From a virus: a DNA stretch of 64,000 nt. Where the stretch lies: positions 62,001-126,000 of the IMG/VR virus record IMGVR_UViG_3300031746_000002; one strand, given 5' to 3'. Positions 54,870 through 61,688 of this stretch are shown one piece after another. The first letter of the stretch is position 1. Every line of letters starts with the position of its first letter. The notes beneath the pieces were generated by a model. The model was not told where the DNA came from. It worked only from the letters and a program-made list of their open reading frames with translations, and ran no database searches. The position numbers and the translations under genes were made by a program.

Positions 54870-55823
54870 ATGTATACACAAAAACAAATCGATCAAATAA
54901 TTAACGGCATAGTCCAGTTGTCCGACTCAGTTCGTGGCGCTGGATTACAGAGGCAAGCAGGTTTAAGTTCAGTACCAGCTCCAGAACTAGAACAATGGTT
55001 CGAGCAGACATTTGATGGTCCAAACGGACTCAAGAGAATAGCGTATGCATTCAAAGAGCCGTTGAAGATAGTAATGGATTATCAGGGTGTAGGCAGGAGA
55101 ATACTGAAAGTTGACGACATGCCAGTAGGCGAAATCCCGGCGTATGATAAAGATATTCCGGAATTTGCAGCAGTCCGAATGGCACAGCGCGGCGCACCAC
55201 CGCAGGTTGAGTGGGAACTTGAAAGGCTTGCAATACCAACAACTAAAATCATGGTCAATGATAAAGTTGACTATGAAGAAATTCAAATCAGAAGGTACCC
55301 TGTATTTGACAGAGCAAAAGAAAGAACAGGTATCGCAATTGCAATAGCAGAAGACAGGGAAATATTCCAGCTTCTGGAAACAGCAGCACTTGTAGGACCC
55401 AATGATAGCATCGACATTGGTACTGACCCATTCTCAAAGACAGCATTTGCAGAAGCATTTGGTATAATCACTGGTAACCAGCTTGCAGCTGGAGCCATAC
55501 TGATGCATCCAAAAGATTATGCAGATATTTTGACATGGAACAGTACTGATCTTGACCAAGTAACGTTGAATGAAATAATTTCAACGGGAGCAGCAGGAAG
55601 CATATGGAATATGCCGTTCATAGTTTCAACAAAGATGCCAATAGGCGTAGCATATGCAGTTACAACGCCTGATAAGCTTGGTAGGATTCCTGAAAGGAAG
55701 CCAGTAGAACTGAAGATATTTGACTATGTTCCAAAGGCACATTATGCATTCATGGCTTGGGAACAGGTTGGATTTGGCTGCCATAACACGCAAGGTGTCG
55801 TCAAGATTTACAGATCAGCGTAA
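54870..55823 (+). CDS. Major capsid protein (HK97-like)
   Basis: 317 residues. The N-terminal ~29 residues form a helical propeptide ending G-L-Q-R-Q then A-G (putative cleavage 29/30). The remainder has HK97-type features: F-K-E-P-L-K-I-V-M-D-Y-Q-G (N-arm/E-loop region), a spine helix (T-G-I-A-I-A-I-A-E-D-R) and a C-terminal beta region (F-D-Y-V-P-K-A-H-Y-A-F). GC content rises here and codons look more optimised. It is followed by a strong terminator. Residues 61-97 recur in the protein at 43701. Confidence 0.85.
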   Translation: MYTQKQIDQIINGIVQLSDSVRGAGLQRQAGLSSVPAPELEQWFEQTFDGPNGLKRIAYAFKEPLKIVMDYQGVGRRILKVDDMPVGEIPAYDKDIPEFAAVRMAQRGAPPQVEWELERLAIPTTKIMVNDKVDYEEIQIRRYPVFDRAKERTGIAIAIAEDREIFQLLETAALVGPNDSIDIGTDPFSKTAFAEAFGIITGNQLAAGAILMHPKDYADILTWNSTDLDQVTLNEIISTGAAGSIWNMPFIVSTKMPIGVAYAVTTPDKLGRIPERKPVELKIFDYVPKAHYAFMAWEQVGFGCHNTQGVVKIYRSA

Positions 55824-55853
55824 AAGATGGCCTGAGTAGTAAATAATATCAAT

Positions 55854-55889
55854 GTAGGAGAGGTAGTAAATCTACCTCTCCTACTTTTT
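55854..55889 (+). terminator. Strong intrinsic terminator after major capsid gene
   Basis: GTAGGAGAGGTAG and CTACCTCTCCTAC form a perfect 13-bp stem with loop TAAAT, followed by TTTTT. It ends the capsid transcript. Confidence 0.95.
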
Positions 55890-55964
55890 AAAATGAATAA
55901 CACAGGTAGTTACCTTTAATATAGTTTGCAAAGCAGTAAAATAGATAAAAGGAGGAACGAACAA

Positions 55965-56420
55965 ATGAAAGTAAAAACAACAAGAACAAAGGGATTTATT
56001 ATTCAAGGGACAGGCGGTTGGTCAATTCACCCTGGAGAAGTTAGAGTTATTAGTACAGTACAGCAGAAGAATCCTAAGTTTGAACATTTAATTGACATCG
56101 GAGCATTAGTAGTTGTATCAGAAAAAACACCAGTTGCAAAACCAGCAATAACTAAAGGAAAGAAAGATGTAGTTATTGGTAATGCAAAAGAAAGTAAAGA
56201 GTTTCAAACTGATGCAAAAGGTGCAGTAGTAGCCGGTGTTAATGATATACCAACAGGACCAAGAAAGAAAACAGTTGATGAATTAGCTAATGGACCTTCT
56301 CCTGATGATGATGAAGATGAAGGAACACCAGCTCCAAAAAATACGGAGGGTGCACTACCAAAAAAAGCGAAGGGCCCAAGGACTCCAACTTCAAGGAAAG
56401 TAAGAATAGCCCAGAAGTAA
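55965..56420 (+). CDS. Head-associated protein, possible upstream partner of a -1 frameshift
   Basis: 151 residues from the ATG at 55965 (AAAAGGAGG RBS). A beta-rich N-terminus (G-F-I-I-Q-G-T-G-G-W-S-I-H-P-G-E-V-R-V) and a disordered acidic-then-basic tail follow. An A7-G slippery run at 56360-56367 lies 18 codons before the stop. A long open frame in -1 continues to 56761. Confidence 0.7.
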   Translation: MKVKTTRTKGFIIQGTGGWSIHPGEVRVISTVQQKNPKFEHLIDIGALVVVSEKTPVAKPAITKGKKDVVIGNAKESKEFQTDAKGAVVAGVNDIPTGPRKKTVDELANGPSPDDDEDEGTPAPKNTEGALPKKAKGPRTPTSRKVRIAQK

Positions 56421-56761
56421 TCTTTGAAGATGAAGATACTGGTGATGGGCCTTCATTGATTGTTAATGGCGAAGAGAAAACTCTTGGAACTATCAGCAAA
56501 GAAATTGGCAACCAGATAAAACAATCAATTGACAAAGTAGACAATGATGCTATTGATATAGAGAAACATTATCAAGAGGTGAAGGCCCTAAAGCAGCCAA
56601 AAGGCAAAGTAAAAGAATTTTTAGATATGCCTTTGATGACACTTAAAACAGAAATAACAAAATGTAAAGATGTTAAGCTTCTAAAGAAAATAGCTGATGC
56701 AACAATTGATGATAATGTAATAAGCCTTTGCGACCAACGTATTAAAGAATTAAAACATTGA
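56321..56761 (+). CDS. Downstream frame reached by -1 frameshift (or TTG start at 56456)
   Basis: This frame is open from 56321 and lacks any ATG or GTG near its beginning. The first plausible independent start is TTG at 56456 with no good RBS. Residues after the slip include E-D-E-D-T-G-D-G-P-S-L-I-V-N-G-E-E-K and a helical C-terminus ending R-I-K-E-L-K-H. Translation through A7-G would fuse it to the 55965 product (about 265 residues). An indel in a homopolymer is the alternative. Confidence 0.6.
   Translation, partial: RNTSSKKYGGCTTKKSEGPKDSNFKESKNSPEVIFEDEDTGDGPSLIVNGEEKTLGTISKEIGNQIKQSIDKVDNDAIDIEKHYQEVKALKQPKGKVKEFLDMPLMTLKTEITKCKDVKLLKKIADATIDDNVISLCDQRIKELKH
56360..56367 (+). other. 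Candidate -1 frameshift slippery site
   Basis: CCA AAA AAA GCG in the upstream frame contains A-AAA-AAG, the most efficient class of bacterial -1 slip sequence. Shifting continues as AAA AAA AGC GAA in the long downstream frame. No obvious stimulatory pseudoknot was identified. Confidence 0.55.
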
Positions 56762-56780
56762 TGATAGGAGAAACGATAAA

Positions 56781-57257
56781 ATGAATCGAGATAATAACAT
56801 TATGCATTTCCGCGTTTATCGTCGGGAAAAAGGAAACATAGTTTTTTGTTGGAACAATGAAAAACTAACCGACGATCAGCGAAGTAACGTAGGTATTTTT
56901 GTTGAACAAAATGGTGAGTGGAAAGTAGTTATTCATCACTTAGTAGACTCATTACAATATCCAAGAATTGCAACAGAAAGTAAACAGATTATTGGAGCTG
57001 TAGTGAAGGAAAGTGAGAACCAACTAGTTTCTACGAAACCCTACGACTTCGTTCTAAGACTGGGGAAAAAAGAACCAGTAGAAGGGTACAAAACAGTTTT
57101 TCCAGAAAACGACTTGAAAGAGACTAGCGACGATAAAAAGAAAGATGTCCATTTAAGGTTATGGGACAGCAACGAAAAAGTCTGGAGAAAAGCTGAAGGC
57201 AAATTTAATAAGGACGGAAAATTTTGCCTACTTACACTGCCCAGCAACGAAGCGTAG
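56781..57257 (+). CDS. Hypothetical virion-region protein
   Basis: 158 residues, beta-rich (F-R-V-Y-R-R-E-K-G-N-I-V-F-C-W and D-V-H-L-R-L-W-D). Codon use differs slightly from neighbours (several TAC, ACG, AAC). RBS AGGAGA. It has no leader motif. Possibly a head-completion protein, by position only. Confidence 0.65.
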   Translation: MNRDNNIMHFRVYRREKGNIVFCWNNEKLTDDQRSNVGIFVEQNGEWKVVIHHLVDSLQYPRIATESKQIIGAVVKESENQLVSTKPYDFVLRLGKKEPVEGYKTVFPENDLKETSDDKKKDVHLRLWDSNEKVWRKAEGKFNKDGKFCLLTLPSNEA

Positions 57258-57304
57258 TTCTTCTATAGTCTAAAGTAATATGAATTAATGGAGGAACTAC
57301 CAAT

Positions 57305-58066
57305 ATGTCAACCAGAGTCAAGTGGCTCATCCCTGCTATCATCCAAGCAGATGTTCAATATAATAAAATAAGATTATTCCGTGCAAATACAGAACAGTCT
57401 GCACAAGAGGCTGGCGGTTATGAATTAAAGAAAACTGTTGATATTCAAACAGGTGGTGTTTATAATACATATGTAGATGATGACACAACAGATAATGGAA
57501 AGAATAAATATTATTACATCAGGTTTTTTAAATCAGTTCAAGTAGTTGAAAGCGATATATACCTTACATTCTTCGAAATCACCCCGCGAGAGTTACGAAT
57601 TATTAATCAAGCATACACATTCATGCCAACAAAACTTCAAGGAATACTAGTTCAAGAAGATTACAGAGCTGGTATAAAATTAGCAATTGATGCATTCAAT
57701 GTTGTTCCTCCTATAACACAATTCGATATTAATGGCTATCCTTATTATGGTTATGAAATATTTTTAGCACTGGGTACATGTGTATTTACAGTACTATATA
57801 AATATATGTATATAGCATTTAAAGATTTCCAATTTACTGATAGTGGATTATCATTTAATGTAGCACGCGGTGAAAAGATAAATACTGTTGTAGATAAATT
57901 AATGGGAATATATAATCCTTTATTAAAAGCAGCTAAGTTAGATCTGATGAGTGAAATTCAAATGGGCAGTGGATTAGGTACATTCCAGCTGCCTATTTCT
58001 ATGGGTGGGAGAATTTCAGCAGGACTATTAAATGTGCTTGACGTATTCACACATTTCAGTCAATAA
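57305..58066 (+). CDS. Virion-region protein with fibronectin-like start
   Basis: 253 residues. I-R-L-F-R-A-N-T ... G-G-V-Y-N-T-Y-V-D-D-D-T-T-D-N-G-K-N-K-Y-Y-Y-I-R-F resembles a fibronectin-type III or connector beta domain. The C-terminal half is helical with a long hydrophobic stretch (Y-E-I-F-L-A-L-G-T-C-V-F-T-V-L-Y). Lacks the leader motif. Neck or tail-linked role inferred from position. Confidence 0.65.
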   Translation: MSTRVKWLIPAIIQADVQYNKIRLFRANTEQSAQEAGGYELKKTVDIQTGGVYNTYVDDDTTDNGKNKYYYIRFFKSVQVVESDIYLTFFEITPRELRIINQAYTFMPTKLQGILVQEDYRAGIKLAIDAFNVVPPITQFDINGYPYYGYEIFLALGTCVFTVLYKYMYIAFKDFQFTDSGLSFNVARGEKINTVVDKLMGIYNPLLKAAKLDLMSEIQMGSGLGTFQLPISMGGRISAGLLNVLDVFTHFSQ

Positions 58067-58077
58067 GGAGTACTAAG

Positions 58078-58464
58078 ATGGAATGGTTAAAAAAGATTGC
58101 TAAGGCAAAATATGAAAAGGACGACATTGTAATTCTTGATGATAAGACACAAGGAAAAATAGAAGATATACGATCTGAAAGAGTATGGCAAAAAGTTGTT
58201 TATGTCTATGATCTTAAAATACTCGATGGCCCAGATAAAGGAAAAAAATTGGAGAATGTAAATGAAAGAGCAATAGTTAAGAAAGCATCATTACATAAGA
58301 AAGCAGAAGAGACTGATGCTGAAAGAGCTTCAGGTATTATAATGCTCGCATTAGACAATTTTAGTGATGGAAAATTAAAAATTACAAAAAAGGGTCCTCA
58401 GATTTTAAAAGTTGAAACACCAGATGGGTTTAAATTTGAAATAAATATTGCATTAATATATTAA
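58078..58464 (+). CDS. Leader-motif protein with KOW-like domain
   Basis: 128 residues: leader M-E-W-L-K-K-I-A, a KOW/SH3-like module (Y-E-K-D-D-I-V-I-L-D-D-K-T-Q-G-K-I), then a processing-like site A-S-L-H-K-K-A at 70-76 and a second small alpha/beta module. Likely packaged and cut in two by the prohead protease. AAGGAG RBS. Confidence 0.7.
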   Translation: MEWLKKIAKAKYEKDDIVILDDKTQGKIEDIRSERVWQKVVYVYDLKILDGPDKGKKLENVNERAIVKKASLHKKAEETDAERASGIIMLALDNFSDGKLKITKKGPQILKVETPDGFKFEINIALIY

Positions 58465-58473
58465 GGAGCTAAC

Positions 58474-58701
58474 ATGAACTGGTTAAATAGAAAGGCAATG
58501 CAAACTGTTACTGTAGAAATTTCATCTCATGAATTTAGTAAAATTATAACTAAATTACAAAAGCTTACTAATAAGCCAATTAATTTTGATAAGGCAATAA
58601 AAATCATTGTTCAAAATTTTCTTAATAAGCATTTTCAAATAGAACAATTTGATGAAACAGATATTCAATGGCTGAAAGATGATATAGATAAAATGGTATA
58701 A
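58474..58701 (+). CDS. Leader-motif small protein
   Basis: 75 residues: leader M-N-W-L-N-R-K-A followed by a helical domain (H-E-F-S-K-I-I-T-K-L-Q-K-L). AAGGAG RBS. One of a run of genes from 58 kb onward sharing this N-terminal octapeptide. No other similarity noted. Confidence 0.7.
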   Translation: MNWLNRKAMQTVTVEISSHEFSKIITKLQKLTNKPINFDKAIKIIVQNFLNKHFQIEQFDETDIQWLKDDIDKMV

Positions 58702-58711
58702 GGAGAATAAC

Positions 58712-59155
58712 ATGAAATGGTTAAAAATAGAATCTCAGCCAGAAGCATCAGTAATGTTAAATGAAAACCAATATAATCGCATTACAGATTTTATTGGTAA
58801 TTTAGCATTAACACTTAAACAGGATAAAGCTTGGGATAAATCAATTGAAGATGCAATTAATGAACTTAAGAAAAGACTGGACAAAAAAGTAGTTGTTACT
58901 GAGACTATTCAAAACAGTTTAAATAAAGAAGCAGCTGGTGAAAGAGCTAATGTTCTTAAAGCGCTTGAAAAGATGAAAGCATCGTTGGAAGATTTGTATG
59001 AACTTGGAAATGTGTTGGTTCCACAAATGAAAGAAATTGGGTTAGAGTATAATACAACAGATATGTTTCAAAAGCAGATAGTAAATGTAATAGGATTACG
59101 AATCATAGATATATTAGAAGATATTACTGAAGATGTACGACATCTAGAAATGTAA
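58712..59155 (+). CDS. Leader-motif helical protein with internal site
   Basis: 147 residues: M-K-W-L-K-I-E-S leader, first module similar in style to the 58474 product (N-E-N-Q-Y-N-R-I-T-D-F-I), then N-S-L-N-K-E-A (58919-58933) and a second helical module. AAGGAGA RBS. Probably cut into two at the internal site. Confidence 0.7.
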   Translation: MKWLKIESQPEASVMLNENQYNRITDFIGNLALTLKQDKAWDKSIEDAINELKKRLDKKVVVTETIQNSLNKEAAGERANVLKALEKMKASLEDLYELGNVLVPQMKEIGLEYNTTDMFQKQIVNVIGLRIIDILEDITEDVRHLEM

Positions 59156-59163
59156 GGTATATA

Positions 59164-60525
59164 ATGAAATGGTTAGACAAGCAATCATCAATACTAGATT
59201 ATGGAAAGCCGGGACTAGACGAAGCAGTCTGGGACCCGACGAGTGATTTTAAACTATATCCAGAACATAAGATACAAATTCTTAAAAGACTCTATGATTA
59301 TTTAGAAGCAAATAAATATACACATCATAATGAATGGATATTAACAGGCAGAATAGTTGGTTCGTTAACAAGTTGGAGATATAGTTCATGGACAGACATT
59401 GACTGTCATTTCATTATAAGCTATGGTAAGTTTGGTGAAGTAGAACTTAATGGAACACATGATACAGAAACAATTCAAGAGTCATTGAATGAAATTCAGA
59501 AAAGTCTTAATCGACATAATGTTCCAACACTGGGAAATACACGGCATCCAATAGAATATTATTTTGAAAACCGTGATGACCTTACTGAAGCTGAATTAAA
59601 ACGGTTGAAACTTATAGCAGCAAAAGCAGTTGTTAAGGACGGTGAATATAATTTTGACCCAAAAGATTTTACAGTCAAGAATGATAAATGGACAGTGCCT
59701 GCAAGAAAGATAGATGTAGATTATGATTATGAAGAAATATATAAAAATCTTATTCCTGTTGTAGAAGAAACAATGGAAGAGTTTGATATTTCATTGGGTA
59801 AGATAGATAGGAAGATAACGCAGGTAGAATATTTGGATGATTCGCTTAAAGCATTTAGCAATGACCAAAAGAAGTTATTCAAAGAAAAGATAGAAAAGAA
59901 GCTTGATGAAATTGAAGCTGAAATTCATAATCTTATTAAAACAGGTGAAGCGGCCCATGAGAAAAACAAGGAAGAATTCTTAGCAGATGATTTTGAAGAA
60001 GGCGGAATAGGGAACCTCACATTTAAGTGCCTTCAGAAATATGGATATTATTATATTTTAGTTAAATTGAAAGAGCTGCTTGGAGAAGATAAAGAAGTAA
60101 CAATGGAAAATGTAGATGAGGTAAAAGATATCGTTGAAACAAGGAGGGAAAGCAAAATGGAATGGTTAAATATTAAAGCAGGCGGATTAAACCAAAAAAC
60201 AATAGACTCTGTTGATATAACAGATTTAGAAACAAAAGTTATGGGAATAGTTGGAACAGAAGTTAAATTTAAAAAATCTCTTAGCAATAAGGGAAATTTA
60301 GAACTTGAAAGTCAAGACTTAGTTAATAAAGCTGGTGTCATGAGTCCAGTTTTTAAAACATTGAAAATAGAAACATTCAATACAGAATACAGTGCTAAAG
60401 AAGATGTTATATGGATAACACTTGATTTTCGTTTTGAATTAAAAAATGGTGGGTCTAATGGTGTTCATTTATTAACAGCATGGTATAACTTTGATACTAA
60501 TGATTGGACATTCAGAGAGGAATAA
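59164..60525 (+). CDS. Leader-motif protein with nucleotidyltransferase domain; internal start 60157
   Basis: 453 residues. M-K-W-L-D-K-Q-S leader. Residues 60-85 carry I-V-G-S-L-T-S-W-R-Y-S-S-W-T-D-I-D-C-H-F, the G-S ... D-x-D signature of the pol-beta nucleotidyltransferase superfamily (D78, D80). A helical region follows. At 60157 an in-frame ATG behind ACAAGGAGG begins a second unit with its own leader M-E-W-L-N-I-K-A. The enzyme may be packaged and delivered into the host like T4 Alt; substrate unknown. Confidence 0.7.
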   Translation: MKWLDKQSSILDYGKPGLDEAVWDPTSDFKLYPEHKIQILKRLYDYLEANKYTHHNEWILTGRIVGSLTSWRYSSWTDIDCHFIISYGKFGEVELNGTHDTETIQESLNEIQKSLNRHNVPTLGNTRHPIEYYFENRDDLTEAELKRLKLIAAKAVVKDGEYNFDPKDFTVKNDKWTVPARKIDVDYDYEEIYKNLIPVVEETMEEFDISLGKIDRKITQVEYLDDSLKAFSNDQKKLFKEKIEKKLDEIEAEIHNLIKTGEAAHEKNKEEFLADDFEEGGIGNLTFKCLQKYGYYYILVKLKELLGEDKEVTMENVDEVKDIVETRRESKMEWLNIKAGGLNQKTIDSVDITDLETKVMGIVGTEVKFKKSLSNKGNLELESQDLVNKAGVMSPVFKTLKIETFNTEYSAKEDVIWITLDFRFELKNGGSNGVHLLTAWYNFDTNDWTFREE

Positions 60526-60526
60526 T

Positions 60527-61108
60527 ATGAACTGGTTAAACATCAAAGCAAAGAACGATATCCTTTATAAAATAACATTCGATGGTAAGGAATATTATAA
60601 ACGTGCAGATTCTGAAAGCCAAGCATTCAGATATTTCGTTGCATCAAAAATAAAAGAAAGTACTGATGGAATATTCTGGTTCAATCGAAATAGTTATAAT
60701 AAAGACATGATAGGATTAGCAGTTAAGAAACTTATGGAATCTGATGTCAAAATTGAGATTGTCAAGGAGGCGAGTATGAACTGGAATAAAAGAGAAGCAA
60801 ATGAACTAAGCAATAAAGAAATAAAAGATTGTATAAAGGCAATGAGTAAAGAAGAATTAGAAGAAAACCTTATTTATTTAGTTAATGAAATGAGTGATGA
60901 AGATACAAAAGAATTTTTAGGATTAGAAATGAAAGCTGTATTATTAAATAAAAAAGCAGACGAAGAGAAAAAGAAAATACATGTAGAAAAATTACAGGAA
61001 GATGCATATAATTGGTGGAACAACCTTGATGATGGTACAACACAAAAAATAATTACTGAATTATATATGAAAGAAAATAATATTACTGATAAAGATGTTG
61101 ACTGGTAA
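60527..61108 (+). CDS. Double-unit leader-motif protein (internal start 60776)
   Basis: 193 residues from the ATG at 60527 (GAGAGGAA RBS). Leader M-N-W-L-N-I-K-A, a small alpha/beta domain, then at 60776 an in-frame ATG after CAAGGAGG with leader M-N-W-N-K-R-E-A and a second helical unit. That unit includes a further site L-N-K-K-A (60944-60958). At least three chain segments are predicted if all sites are cut. Confidence 0.7.
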   Translation: MNWLNIKAKNDILYKITFDGKEYYKRADSESQAFRYFVASKIKESTDGIFWFNRNSYNKDMIGLAVKKLMESDVKIEIVKEASMNWNKREANELSNKEIKDCIKAMSKEELEENLIYLVNEMSDEDTKEFLGLEMKAVLLNKKADEEKKKIHVEKLQEDAYNWWNNLDDGTTQKIITELYMKENNITDKDVDW

Positions 61109-61119
61109 AGGAGATTAAC

Positions 61120-61677
61120 ATGAAATGGTTAAAGATAAATGCAGATGTTACACCTTCACAAGTCTTTGATGAACTAACAGCAGACATGATTGAGGGAATA
61201 ATTAAGTATCATGAAAGATGGTACAAAAAAGAAGAACCAATTAAAATGGAAACAGTTGATAAATATATATTAGGTTATATGGGTGATATAAAATCTGCTG
61301 TAGTTGAAGGGTTAAAAAAGAAGGGAATTAAAATTGAGGGAGGTTTGAATATGAATTGGAATAAAAGAGAAGCACAGGAAAAAACAGTGTATTCAAAAAT
61401 AATTGATATATTTGGAAGGGAAGCAAAAGTTATAGCTTTTTATTATCCTGATGAGTTGAAAGATATGACTCGTATTCATGCACGTATTGATTGCAGAATA
61501 GATACACCCAAAGAACAATATGCATCACAGACTATAGTTCTATATACTATCCCTGTAATAATAATTACAAAAGATACTGAAGTAAGGAAGAATTATTTTG
61601 AAAAAGGATATAAAGTTTTTGAAATTATTGAACAGGCTGAAAAATACATAACAGATTTTGCAGAAGGACTTGAATAA
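61120..61677 (+). CDS. Double-unit leader-motif protein (internal start 61351)
   Basis: 185 residues: leader M-K-W-L-K-I-N-A and a helical unit. At 61351 is an in-frame ATG behind GAGGGAGG with leader M-N-W-N-K-R-E-A, nearly identical to that at 60776, then an alpha/beta unit. The second leader repeats at DNA level (AATTGGAATAAAAGAGAAGC versus AACTGGAATAAAAGAGAAGC), pointing to recent duplication. Confidence 0.7.
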   Translation: MKWLKINADVTPSQVFDELTADMIEGIIKYHERWYKKEEPIKMETVDKYILGYMGDIKSAVVEGLKKKGIKIEGGLNMNWNKREAQEKTVYSKIIDIFGREAKVIAFYYPDELKDMTRIHARIDCRIDTPKEQYASQTIVLYTIPVIIITKDTEVRKNYFEKGYKVFEIIEQAEKYITDFAEGLE

Positions 61678-61688
61678 AGGGAGGAATA

